13,120 nt of DNA, from positions 1 to 13,120 of the forward strand of contig CAZHQC010000064.1 of the NCBI GenBank assembly GCA_964534135.1, given 5' to 3'. Under the pieces are notes generated by a model. It worked only from the letters and a program-made list of their open reading frames with translations, did not search any database and was not told the origin of the DNA. The stretch is from JAKLQJ01 sp964534135 (GTDB taxonomy: Bacteria; Elusimicrobiota; Elusimicrobia; Elusimicrobiales; UBA9959). Below, piece by piece: positions 1 to 7,114 of this stretch. Within the stretch, counting starts at the first letter, position 1; each line of letters opens with the position of its first letter. A program made the translations under genes and the position numbers.

Positions 1-217
1 TAAACTTGAGTCATAATCGTTTAAATCGGATACGGGATGATGATTTACAGCCTTTTCTGCCGTTTGCCTAAAAAAAGTTTCTTGGGACAGCCGTGCCTAG
101 AGGTCGCCCCTCTGTATCTCATTCTCCCATTAGCACAAGTCGAATTCCGAACAGCCCTGAGCGGCAAATTTTCCTGCCACCCGCCTTTTTATTATTTGAT
201 TCTTTAGTGTAAAATAG
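1..217. other. non-coding left end, no gene recognised
   Basis: No convincing gene is visible. On the minus strand one frame stays open for about 30 codons from the REP-like tag to the contig edge, but it has no start codon and no recognisable family motif, so it is not called. The only structure seen is the repeat tag and hairpin described separately at 78-113. Confidence 0.5.
78..113. repeat. REP-like 21-bp tag plus adjacent hairpin (left copy)
   Basis: Positions 78-98 are an exact reverse complement of 13066-13086 at the other end of the window (core CTTGGGACAGCCGTGCC). Directly beside the tag is a small hairpin: AGAGG (99-103) pairs with CCTCT (109-113). At the right end the same tag also has a hairpin beside it on the same side, with similar stem bases but a different loop. 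A conserved tag beside a variable hairpin is the pattern of REP sequences linked to Y1/IS200-like transposases. That family link is inferred; no transposase is present in the window. Confidence 0.6.
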
Positions 218-257
218 CCCACCCTAATTAAGATAAATCCGAATAACCCTCAAACCG
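218..257 (+). repeat. left 40-bp inverted repeat of TIR/primase-like cassette
   Basis: This 40-bp segment matches the reverse complement of 2754-2793 at 37 of 40 positions, including an uninterrupted identical stretch at 222-244. The mismatches are at 221, 245 and 254. The two copies face inward around a two-gene block. A fragment AGAACCGTCCCC (285-296) just inside resembles the GGGACGG-type sequences often found beside IS200-like elements. No clear target-site duplication was found outside either copy. Confidence 0.85.
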
Positions 258-447
258 AAATAAGGAGAACTCTATAAATTAATTAGAACCGTCCCCTTTA
301 ATATCCAAAAATAGAATTTTCACTTTTTATCAAGAATTTCCTCATATCAAAATAACTCCAAATAAAAAAACCCCGAGAAACCCCGCGGCTTTTTATTTTT
401 TAATCACTAGATACCTTTTTAATATCACTTCTTTCTTGTATACGATA

Positions 448-474
448 CTTAGTTTTATAGCTATTTTAACTAAG
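448..474. promoter_or_regulatory. dyad upstream of the TIR gene, possible operator
   Basis: CTTAGTT (448-454) and AACTAAG (468-474) form seven-base inverted arms around a nearly concentric inner palindrome ATAGCTAT (457-464). The dyad ends about 41 bases before the start codon at 516, in an AT-rich stretch that must hold the promoter of the two-gene unit. It could be an operator or a leader hairpin. No consensus promoter can be assigned with confidence. Confidence 0.35.
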
Positions 475-515
475 AATTTAATAGAATAAATTTACGGGTA
501 AGTTGGAGACATGTA

Positions 516-1949
516 ATGAAAAACAAAGTCTTTATTGGTTCCTCCAAAGAGGGCCTAAAAATAGCACAAATGATAAAGAAACATTTACCAAAATCTTTTT
601 CAGGAGAGATTTGGAATTCGGGTAAAGTTTTTAAGATGTCAGAATACAATCTTGAAAGCTTGGAATCTAAAGCAGGTGAATACGAATGTGCTATCTTTAT
701 ATTTACTCAAGACGATTTTATCAAATCACGAAAGAAAAAAGGTTGGGCTCCACGAGACAATGTTTTATTTGAAACCGGATTATTTTTAGGCAAATTAGGT
801 AGAAAAAGAACTTTTATTGTCTGTGTGGATTCGGTTAAAATGCCATCAGATTTGAATGGACTTGTTGTCGCTAAAATAAAAAGCTCCAAAAACATCACCG
901 ATGAAATTAAAAATGTTGGCAATAGCATATATGATGCTATACAAATGGCTCCTCAAAAACCTTATAAAGATAATGAAGAGAAGGTATTAAGTGAAAGAAT
1001 AAAAGGAGAAGATGAGTTATACTCGGCAATTGTTGGTGATTCTCATAAACGTAGTGGTGTTTTAATTTGTCACACAAATACTAAATGGGCTTGGAAATTG
1101 TTCCCGTCAATACTAAGGTGGTCCTGTGAAAATGTCCCAGTATTTATTTGTTTGTCTGCAGCCGTTGGGGACAAAAAGAATAGAAGACAAGAAAAATATC
1201 GAAGAGATTTATTAAAAAACATGGGTGTAATATTGATTGAGAAAAATGATATTCCTTGCAATGCTTTTTGCATGAATTTTGATAGTTATTATGATTTTGA
1301 TGTTTTTATAATCAATGAAGATACCAGTGGTTGTCAATCTTTTGCTTCAAGATATCATGGAGAGGAACATACTGTTGTTGCAATGGAAATAATAAATAAA
1401 CTGAAAAAATTATTTGGCAAAAAACAAAGAAAATATATTCCAAAAATAAAAAAATATGCTTGGAATGAGGTTACTAAGATTTTAAAAGAAAAAGTAGAAC
1501 AATACAAAGATTCGAAAGTTTCAATAGAATATGCTGTAGTTCCAACGTCAAAACTTCGCATGATAGCGAAGTACACCAAAGGATATAAATATAGCCAGAC
1601 CTCATACATATATAAGTTATGTAAAGCACATAAACTTTTGCCTTTTGAACCATTTTGTGTGAAATTAAAGAACAAATCATATACTATTGCAACACCTCCT
1701 ATAGTAGAGCAAAAGGGCAAGGATTTTGTTGTAATAGAAGGAAATACACGAGCAACATTTTTTCACAAGAGTAATATTAAAAAGTTTCCTTGTTTATTAG
1801 TTAAAGGAGTTAGCATGCCATTTCCCAGTGTGCCAATACCTATTTCAAAAGTTTTAGTGAGTCTTAGAACAATTTCACCTAAAGATAGGATGGATAATTT
1901 TAAATATGAATATTTCAGACATATTGAAAGAGCAGTTCATCCATATTAA
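516..1949 (+). CDS. TIR-domain (CAP12/Pycsar-type) protein with PLD-like middle and ParB-like C-terminal regions
   Basis: Residues 1 to about 143 match the TIR-like domain found in CBASS Cap12 and Pycsar effectors. Visible motifs are the N-terminal KVFIGSSKEG, IFIFTQDD at 60-67 and the block PRDNVLFETGLFLGKLGR at 79-96, whose Glu86 is the expected NAD-hydrolysing glutamate. Residues about 165-295 look like a Rossmann-like or phospholipase-D-like fold without a catalytic HxK pair (weak). Residues about 336-430 carry VVIEGNTRA near 405-413, the pattern of ParB/sulfiredoxin-like domains. The protein is 477 residues. The start at 516 has a TGGAG ribosome site 8 bases upstream. The stop is 6 bases before the next start, so the two genes are probably co-expressed. 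In known systems such TIR domains deplete NAD+ after phage sensing; here the two extra regions would be the sensor or DNA-acting parts (inference). The TIR call is firm, the other two regions are not. Confidence 0.75.
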   Translation: MKNKVFIGSSKEGLKIAQMIKKHLPKSFSGEIWNSGKVFKMSEYNLESLESKAGEYECAIFIFTQDDFIKSRKKKGWAPRDNVLFETGLFLGKLGRKRTFIVCVDSVKMPSDLNGLVVAKIKSSKNITDEIKNVGNSIYDAIQMAPQKPYKDNEEKVLSERIKGEDELYSAIVGDSHKRSGVLICHTNTKWAWKLFPSILRWSCENVPVFICLSAAVGDKKNRRQEKYRRDLLKNMGVILIEKNDIPCNAFCMNFDSYYDFDVFIINEDTSGCQSFASRYHGEEHTVVAMEIINKLKKLFGKKQRKYIPKIKKYAWNEVTKILKEKVEQYKDSKVSIEYAVVPTSKLRMIAKYTKGYKYSQTSYIYKLCKAHKLLPFEPFCVKLKNKSYTIATPPIVEQKGKDFVVIEGNTRATFFHKSNIKKFPCLLVKGVSMPFPSVPIPISKVLVSLRTISPKDRMDNFKYEYFRHIERAVHPY

Positions 1950-1955
1950 TAAAAA

Positions 1956-2723
1956 ATGAATTTAAAATCTAAAAATTTAAAAAATATTATTGGGCAATAC
2001 GCTCCTCATGCACTTAGTGCGTTAATCCAAAGGATTCCAAAGATTAAAAAGGTAGCTTTTTTGTATTTCAATGTCCCTCCAACTATACAGAAAAGAGCAA
2101 AACTTTCTGCTTCTGAGATAAAGTTAATCAAGAAGGCAACCATAGCAAGAGGACAACATAGCTTTTTATTCTCCGAAACTCTTCTTGATGTATCAATTAA
2201 GGCTGGAGTTTTACCAAAAGGAATTTTAAAGGCATTAAATTATCATCAAATTCACTCGAATAAAAAACTATGGATGGATAAAAAAGATTTACTTAATGGT
2301 AAATTGATTTCTCAATGTTTTAATGATTCTTTTATTTTACCACTTGCATTTTCTTCTAAGATTGAGACAAAAAAAGGCCAATATATGCATTTACCCCTTA
2401 TAGATTTTCATGTTACGAAAACCCCTATTGGCCTAAAAAATGTTTTAGAGGTCAGCAAGATTTTATTTGGACCATCATTTATTATTCTTGCTTCAGATGT
2501 TTCATTTCATGGAATTGGATTAAATTTAGTTTCAGATTTAGAGTTAAAAAAAATTTTAGCAAAAGCTGTTTTGTTCTCTCCGATTGTTGATTACTCTTAT
2601 GTCGCACATCAGCAAATTGAAGGTGAATGCGCAATTCGTATAACTAAAAAACATCCAACTGGGTTTCCTCCAAAAGTTATTTCTTTATCCTTCGATGGAA
2701 AGATTCGAACAGGAAAATTCTAA
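1956..2723 (+). CDS. AEP primase-like protein ('primase 1D-like'), putative
   Basis: A 255-residue protein with no signal peptide or membrane segment. The C-terminal half resembles the archaeo-eukaryotic primase-like proteins found in defence loci. MHLPLIDFHV (144-153) lies where the metal-binding hhDhD motif is expected, LASDVSFHGIG (178-188) where the sxH nucleotide-binding motif is, and SPIVDYSYVAHQ (208-219) followed by CAIRITKK (225-232) is a typical ending of that group. In the first motif the second aspartate appears to be His152, so classical polymerase activity may be altered or lost. The first 130 residues are basic and not recognised. It starts 6 bases after the TIR gene stop with no clear Shine-Dalgarno of its own, suggesting translational coupling. 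The assignment rests on remembered motif patterns, not a search. A plausible job is nucleic-acid or nucleotide sensing for the TIR effector (inference). Confidence 0.5.
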   Translation: MNLKSKNLKNIIGQYAPHALSALIQRIPKIKKVAFLYFNVPPTIQKRAKLSASEIKLIKKATIARGQHSFLFSETLLDVSIKAGVLPKGILKALNYHQIHSNKKLWMDKKDLLNGKLISQCFNDSFILPLAFSSKIETKKGQYMHLPLIDFHVTKTPIGLKNVLEVSKILFGPSFIILASDVSFHGIGLNLVSDLELKKILAKAVLFSPIVDYSYVAHQQIEGECAIRITKKHPTGFPPKVISLSFDGKIRTGKF

Positions 2724-2753
2724 TAAAATTCCATCGTAAGGATCTCCCTATGC

Positions 2754-2793
2754 CGGTATGAGGGTAATTCGGATTTATCTTAATTAGGGCGGG
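2754..2793 (-). repeat. right 40-bp inverted repeat of TIR/primase-like cassette
   Basis: This is the inverted partner of 218-257 (37/40 identical), beginning 31 bases after the stop of the primase-like gene. It is followed by ACACTCT. An ACACT also lies just outside the left copy when read outward, but at a different distance, so the homology may extend imperfectly. Its outer end GGGCGGGACACT resembles the GGGAC-type tags elsewhere in the window. Confidence 0.85.
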
Positions 2794-2824
2794 ACACTCT
2801 ATATATAAAAAATGAAAGAGGATA

Positions 2825-3015
2825 CTGTAAGTCTGTAAGGGAGTGATTTCTGAGGTTTAGCCTTGCGCACAAGATTTATGAGGGCATTTCACCGAAACGA
2901 CGAGGATGTTTGAGGGAGAAAACATTGTTTTCGACTGAGTTCCGCAGTCGCCGAATAAATTGAAGTGAGTAATGGCGTTTAAAACCTCTGCATGAGCGAT
3001 TCTATAGACTTACAG
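2825..3015. mobile_element. 191-bp MITE-like or structured element with terminal inverted repeats
   Basis: CTGTAAGTCTGTA (2825-2837) is an inverted match (12/13) to 3003-3015, and a looser match continues inward, with GAGGTTT (2852-2858) opposite AAACCTC. Inside are two back-to-back hairpins: GAAAAC/GTTTTC (2918-2932) and CGACTG/CAGTCG (2932-2950). No gene is present. The layout suits a miniature transposable element or a decayed insertion sequence reduced to its ends. A structured RNA is the alternative. Only GAT is shared at the outer flanks, too short to call a target duplication. Confidence 0.5.
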
Positions 3016-3128
3016 GATTCTAATAAAAAACCCCAGTCCCAAAGGTAAATATCGAAAGGCCTCTAACCCGTGAAGGAAAATTTACTGACAGACCCCGCAA
3101 TAAAACCAAAATAATATCAGCACATAAA
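3016..3128. other. intergenic, nothing assigned
   Basis: Non-coding stretch between the 191-bp element and the ATP synthase terminator. A weak imperfect pairing of GTAAAT (3045-3050) with ATTTAC (3082-3087) is visible, but no gene or recognised motif. Confidence 0.4.
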
Positions 3129-3160
3129 AAAAAGAGGCTCAAGTATTTGAGCCTCTTTTT
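3129..3160 (-). terminator. Rho-independent terminator of the ATP synthase operon
   Basis: A perfect 14-bp stem (3129-3142 with 3147-3160) with a four-base loop contains AGAGGCTCAA / TTGAGCCTCT. Read on the minus strand it is followed by a T tract and begins 22 bases after the atpC stop. Plus-strand T-rich sequence also follows, so it may work in both directions and shield the operon from transcription from the upstream cassette. Confidence 0.92.
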
Positions 3161-3182
3161 ATTTTTAAACTTTATTTTAATT

Positions 3183-3614
3183 TTATTTCTTTCGGCGTTT
3201 GAGTTTGTTTTTAAATTCCAAAGCCTTGATTCTTAAAGAACTGCGTCTTAATGAGGCATTGGCGGCATCCAAATCAATAGCAGCGCCCTTTTTGGAAAGG
3301 TCATCTTTAGCTTTTTGATATTCCTGACGGGCCAGTTCTTCATCTATTTCTTTGGTAAGTTCCGCGCCCTCAGCTAACACAATGACTTTATTTTTATCAA
3401 CTTGCGCAAAACCGCCTAAAATGGCAAACATTTCTTCTTCGCCATCCGAGGAATATCTTAAAAATCCATCCTTAAGCTGAACAACATATGAAATATGACC
3501 GGGCAATATTCCCATTTCACCTTGGGCTGCGGGAAGAGTGACAAAATCAACCGCGCCCTCTGAAAGATAAACTTTCTCGGGAGTCACTATACTTAATATT
3601 ATTTTTTCTTTCAT
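3183..3614 (-). CDS. atpC: F1Fo ATP synthase epsilon subunit
   Basis: Epsilon is the regulatory subunit of the F1 central stalk, binding gamma and the c ring. The 143 residues give the usual two parts: an N-terminal beta-sandwich (about 1-84) with the family signature GEMGILPGH at 32-40, and a C-terminal helical hairpin (about 88-140) that can brake ATP hydrolysis. The C-terminus is very basic (KNKLKRRKK). It is the last gene of the operon, 14 bases after the atpD stop, with only a weak ribosome site (GAGCTGAA). The terminator follows directly. Confidence 0.95.
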   Translation of the reverse strand: MKEKIILSIVTPEKVYLSEGAVDFVTLPAAQGEMGILPGHISYVVQLKDGFLRYSSDGEEEMFAILGGFAQVDKNKVIVLAEGAELTKEIDEELARQEYQKAKDDLSKKGAAIDLDAANASLRRSSLRIKALEFKNKLKRRKK

Positions 3615-3628
3615 AATTTCAGCTCAAA

Positions 3629-5050
3629 TTAAACAGCATCCTTAGCCTTCTCTTTAACTTCATCTATTGAGCCTGACATATAAAAAGCCTGCTCGGGAAG
3701 ATCATCAAGTTTGCCTTCAAGAATTTCTTTAAAACCACTGATTGTATCTTTCAATGTGACATATTTCCCCTTTATGCCAGTAAACTGTTCGGCGACAAAA
3801 AAAGGTTGCGAAAGAAATTTCTGAATTTTTCTGGCTCTATTAACCGCAAGTTTATCATCATCAGAAAGTTCATCCATACCAAGAATGGCTATGATATCCT
3901 GCAATTCTTTATAACGCTGAAGCACTTTTTGCACGCTTCTGGCAGTACCATAATGCTCTTCACCCAAAACCAAAGGATCCAATATTCTGGAAGTGGAATC
4001 TAAGGGATCTACGGCCGGATAAATAGCTATCTCAACCAAACTTCTTGAAAGAACGATTGTAGCGTCGAGATGAGTAAAAATATTGGCAACACCGGGATCC
4101 GTTAAATCGTCAGCCGGAACATAAACCGCTTGAATGGATGTAATGGAACCTTTTTTAGTGGAAGTTATTCTTTCCTGAAGCCAGCCTATTTCAGTTGTAA
4201 GTGTGGGCTGATACCCTACGGCCGACGGCATTCTGCCGAGCAAGGCCGACACTTCACTATTTGCCAAAACATATCTAAAAACATTATCCACAAATAAAAG
4301 AACATCCTTCCCTTCTTTATCTCTGAAATATTCAGCTTGAGTTAAAGCAGTTAAAGCTACTCTAGCGCGAGCGCCGGGAGGTTCATTCATCTGGCCATAA
4401 ACCAAGGCTGTTTTTGAAAGAACAGTTGAACCATCGGAAAGTTTGGATTCCTGCATTTCACGCCATAAATCATTTCCTTCTCTTGAACGCTCTCCCACCC
4501 CTCCAAACACTGAAAAGCCGCTATGCTGACGGGCGACATTATTGATTAATTCCATTATGACAACGGTTTTACCCACACCAGCTCCGCCGAAAAGTCCGAC
4601 TTTTCCACCTTTCATAAAAGGAGCAAGTAAATCTATAACCTTAATGCCAGTCTCAAATATTTCAGCTTCAGTTCTTTGTTCAGTTAAAGGCGGTGGTTCT
4701 CTGTGAATAGGAAGCTTTTCTTTGCTTGTTATGGGTCCGAGATAATCTACGGGATGGCCCAAAACATTCATGATTCTACCTAAGCACTCTTTACCAACGG
4801 GAACCGTAATAGGCGCGCCCGTATCTACAACTTCAAGACCCTTGCTTAAGCCTTGAGTTGAACCAAGTGTGATGGCTCTCACAATATTATCTCCCAAATG
4901 CTGAGCTACTTCCGCAACTAAAATCTGATCTTTCTTATTTTCATCTTTATATTTTACTTCCATAGCATGATAAATATTCGGTAATTTTCCCGGGTTAAAT
5001 TCAACGTCCACAACTGAACCTATAATTTGCACAAGTTTTCCAGTATTCAT
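3629..5050 (-). CDS. atpD: F1Fo ATP synthase beta subunit (catalytic)
   Basis: The catalytic F1 subunit, which makes ATP from ADP and phosphate on the cytoplasmic side of the membrane. At 473 residues it has normal length. The Walker A loop GGAGVGKT is at 155-162, the catalytic glutamate region GGVGERSREGNDL at about 183-195, and the Walker B/DELSEED-type helices follow (LLFVDN; then MDELSDDD, a variant of DELSEED). The block NSEVSALLGRMPSAVGYQPT is close to the family consensus. The ATG is preceded by TAGGAG at good spacing. It lies 130 bases after atpG, separated by a strong hairpin that may tune expression. Confidence 0.97.
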   Translation of the reverse strand: MNTGKLVQIIGSVVDVEFNPGKLPNIYHAMEVKYKDENKKDQILVAEVAQHLGDNIVRAITLGSTQGLSKGLEVVDTGAPITVPVGKECLGRIMNVLGHPVDYLGPITSKEKLPIHREPPPLTEQRTEAEIFETGIKVIDLLAPFMKGGKVGLFGGAGVGKTVVIMELINNVARQHSGFSVFGGVGERSREGNDLWREMQESKLSDGSTVLSKTALVYGQMNEPPGARARVALTALTQAEYFRDKEGKDVLLFVDNVFRYVLANSEVSALLGRMPSAVGYQPTLTTEIGWLQERITSTKKGSITSIQAVYVPADDLTDPGVANIFTHLDATIVLSRSLVEIAIYPAVDPLDSTSRILDPLVLGEEHYGTARSVQKVLQRYKELQDIIAILGMDELSDDDKLAVNRARKIQKFLSQPFFVAEQFTGIKGKYVTLKDTISGFKEILEGKLDDLPEQAFYMSGSIDEVKEKAKDAV

Positions 5051-5129
5051 AATTAACTCCTATTAATTTTTAACAGAGATTACTCTGTTATTATAAAATC
5101 TGACTTCTTACTTCTTGCTACCCAAATCA

Positions 5130-5174
5130 CTCCCGCATAATCACGGCGCTTTAAGCGCCGCGCCGATGCGGGAG
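5130..5174. repeat. nested GC-rich hairpin between atpG and atpD
   Basis: An outer stem CTCCCGCAT (5130-5138) / ATGCGGGAG (5166-5174) encloses an inner stem CGGCGC/GCGCCG (5144-5149 and 5155-5160). The structure is much more GC-rich than its surroundings and has no T tract on the minus strand, so it is not a normal terminator. It may be a dispersed REP-like element or an mRNA processing or stabilising structure that separates atpG from the highly expressed atpD. Confidence 0.7.
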
Positions 5175-5180
5175 AGAAAA

Positions 5181-6083
5181 CTATCCTTCAAGCGCGCCTG
5201 CGCCCGCCACTATTTCATTAAGTTCCGTGGTTATCATGGTCTGCCTGGTTTTATTAAGTTTAAGAGTTAAATCCTCAATAATATCAGAGGCATTTCCACT
5301 AGCCGCTTCCATAGCATTCATTCTGGCCGAAAGTTCCGCGGCTTGAGATTCAAGTAAAATTTTAAAAATCTGCGCCTTTATATATCTCGGCAAAAGCGAA
5401 GATAAAAGTAAATCTTTAGACGGTTCAAAATCAAAGTCATTAAATTTATTTTTAGACACTTCATTAGCAGTTCCCATAAAATGACGTTTAAGAGGAAGAA
5501 ATTTATTGCAAATTATTTCCTGCGCCATCATTGATTTAAATCTATTGTAAATAATGATCACACTATCAGCTTCAGCTTCATAAAGTTTAAAAAGATTATC
5601 CGCTACCAATTTAGCATGGGCATAACTGGCCTTGGGAAAAATTCCCACCAATTCATAAGACATAGATAAATTCAAACCCTTTAGTCTCTTAAAAAAATCC
5701 CGTCCTTTTCTGCCCACAGCTATAACTTTAATCTCTCTGTCTTTATTTTCTTTAAGCCAAGCGACAGTTTTCTTAAGAACATTAACATTAAAGGAACCAC
5801 AAAGACCTTTATCAGAAGTTATAATTATAAGAATGCTTATATTGGAATTATTATGTTTCTCAAATAATTTAAAAGCCGGAGAATCTTTAAAATCCTCCTC
5901 TCCCATTTCCGTATATAAATTCTTTATGGTCTCTTCCATTTTATTAGCAAAGGGCCGAGAATTAAGAATTTTATTCTGCGCTTTTTTAATACGCGCGGCC
6001 GCAACCATCTTCATGGCATAGGTTATCTGCTTTATACTTTTAACAGACGAAATATGTCTTCTTATGTCTCTTAAAGAGGCCAT
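5181..6083 (-). CDS. atpG: F1Fo ATP synthase gamma subunit
   Basis: Gamma is the rotating central shaft of F1. The N-terminal coiled-coil helix MASLRDIRRHISSVKSIKQI, with TYAMKMVAAARIKKAQ next, and the C-terminal helix with LTLKLNKTRQTMITTELNEI and VAGAGAL match the family well; together they form the shaft. The middle alpha/beta region contains ITSDKGLCGSFN, also a family hallmark. Length (300) is normal. The start lies 3 bases after the hldD stop, and its likely ribosome site (AAGGTG) is inside the end of hldD, so its translation is tied to that gene. Confidence 0.95.
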   Translation of the reverse strand: MASLRDIRRHISSVKSIKQITYAMKMVAAARIKKAQNKILNSRPFANKMEETIKNLYTEMGEEDFKDSPAFKLFEKHNNSNISILIIITSDKGLCGSFNVNVLKKTVAWLKENKDREIKVIAVGRKGRDFFKRLKGLNLSMSYELVGIFPKASYAHAKLVADNLFKLYEAEADSVIIIYNRFKSMMAQEIICNKFLPLKRHFMGTANEVSKNKFNDFDFEPSKDLLLSSLLPRYIKAQIFKILLESQAAELSARMNAMEAASGNASDIIEDLTLKLNKTRQTMITTELNEIVAGAGALEG

Positions 6084-6086
6084 AGT

Positions 6087-7004
6087 TTATTTTTCACCTT
6101 CTAAAATTTTAACATAGTCTGTAATTCCGCATTCTATATCCCACTCGGGCCGATAATTGATATGAGATTTCGCTTGTCTTAAATCAGCCTGTGTCTTATT
6201 TTGATAGAAATCATAAGGATTATCAAAATACTCGGGCGCCAAACTTTTTCCCATGGCTAAATTCAAACATTCCACAACCTTATTGAAATTTTCAGGATTA
6301 CCGGAAGCGGCATTACAGACACAAAACTTTCCGGCATCGAGAGCATTTAGATTCGCCCTGACAATATCTTTAACATAAACAAAATCTCTCATCTGCTCGC
6401 CGAATTTAAAGATTTTGGGCTGATTATTTTCTTTCATTTGAAGATAAAGTTGATATATCATGCTGGCGAATTTTCCTTTATGAAATTCACGAGAGCCATA
6501 AACATTAAAATATCTAAGTCCCACAAGTGAAACATCTTTATGGCTTTCGGCAAATTCCGCCGCGACATTATCCATAACAACTTTTGAAAACCCATAAACA
6601 TTCTCGGGAGTTAAATCCTGGTCTTCATGCATGGGACAATTACCATTACCATAAACCGCCGCCGAGGAAGCGTAAACTATGGTTTTTATATCGTATTTAA
6701 GGGCATAATTTAACACACTTCTAAAACCGTCAACATTTATTCTCATCATTTCTTTCTGGTCCATCACTGTTGTGTCAGTTATGGCCGCTTCATGAAAAAT
6801 GGCGTCGACTTTTCCCACCTTATCATACCAAGAGTCATTTACGATATCCTCAGGAATAACATCACCTTTAAAACCGATAAGATTTTTAAAATCTCCTGAT
6901 GAAAAATCATCCACAATAACAACTTTAGCCTTTCTCTCTTTTTCAAGAGCGAAGGCGATATTACTGCCTATAAATCCGGCTCCACCGGTTACAAGATATT
7001 TCAC
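6087..7004 (-). CDS. hldD: ADP-L-glycero-D-manno-heptose 6-epimerase
   Basis: An extended short-chain dehydrogenase that epimerises C6 of ADP-D-glycero-D-manno-heptose to the L form, the last step of making the LPS inner-core heptose donor. The N-terminal NAD(P)-binding loop GGAGFIG is at 7-13, the family block HEAAITDTTVMDQ at 71-83, the serine region YASSAAVYG at 111-119, and the catalytic Tyr137/Lys141 pair in YGFSK. RYFNVYGSREFHKGKFASM further on is very characteristic of HldD as opposed to UDP-galactose epimerases. Length (305) is normal. It starts with GTG. It lies inside the ATP synthase operon between atpA and atpG, 148 bases after atpA and 3 bases before atpG, an unusual position. 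Its presence implies an LPS-bearing outer membrane. Confidence 0.88.
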   Translation of the reverse strand: MKYLVTGGAGFIGSNIAFALEKERKAKVVIVDDFSSGDFKNLIGFKGDVIPEDIVNDSWYDKVGKVDAIFHEAAITDTTVMDQKEMMRINVDGFRSVLNYALKYDIKTIVYASSAAVYGNGNCPMHEDQDLTPENVYGFSKVVMDNVAAEFAESHKDVSLVGLRYFNVYGSREFHKGKFASMIYQLYLQMKENNQPKIFKFGEQMRDFVYVKDIVRANLNALDAGKFCVCNAASGNPENFNKVVECLNLAMGKSLAPEYFDNPYDFYQNKTQADLRQAKSHINYRPEWDIECGITDYVKILEGEK

Positions 7005-7018
7005 TCTACCACCGCCTT

Positions 7019-7034
7019 AGCGGCCTTGGCCGCT
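7019..7034. repeat. small GC-rich hairpin in the hldD leader
   Basis: AGCGGC (7019-7024) pairs with GCCGCT (7029-7034) just upstream of the hldD start on the minus strand. It stands out from AT-rich surroundings. On the minus strand no T tract follows, so it is not a terminator in the operon direction; it may influence hldD translation. Confidence 0.45.
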
Positions 7035-7114
7035 TTTTGAAAAAATATTATATTTTTTATTTTCATAAAACCCTTTTTCACGATATCTTACGTTTCCCAT
7101 CACCTATTATTTGG

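Larger units (their letters stand above)
218..2793 (+). mobile_element. putative inverted-repeat-bounded cassette with two defence-like genes
   Basis: A segment of about 2.6 kb lies between two 40-bp inverted repeats and contains only two same-strand genes, a TIR-domain protein and a primase-like protein. Both are visibly more AT-rich than the housekeeping operon beside them. There is no transposase or recombinase inside, so if it moves it must be mobilised in trans. It sits directly downstream of the ATP synthase terminator, an intergenic site where insertion would be harmless. The inverted repeats are seen directly; mobility and defence function are inferred. Confidence 0.5.

Noticed and set aside
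1..96. About 30 open codons on the minus strand running from the repeat tag to the contig edge
   Set aside because: No start codon, no family motif and too short to exclude chance in this composition.
361..402. Terminator-like run with two CCCCG blocks and T-rich tail
   Set aside because: The CCCCG blocks are direct repeats, not inverted, so no proper stem forms before the T tract.
1355..1720. Long minus-strand reading frame of 121 codons opposite the TIR gene
   Set aside because: It lies fully inside the well-supported TIR gene, has no ribosome site or family motif, and looks like an antisense shadow.
2693..2736. Inverted repeat CGATGGAA / TTCCATCG around the stop of the primase-like gene as a terminator
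   Set aside because: The loop is 28 bases and no T tract follows, so it does not fit a Rho-independent terminator.
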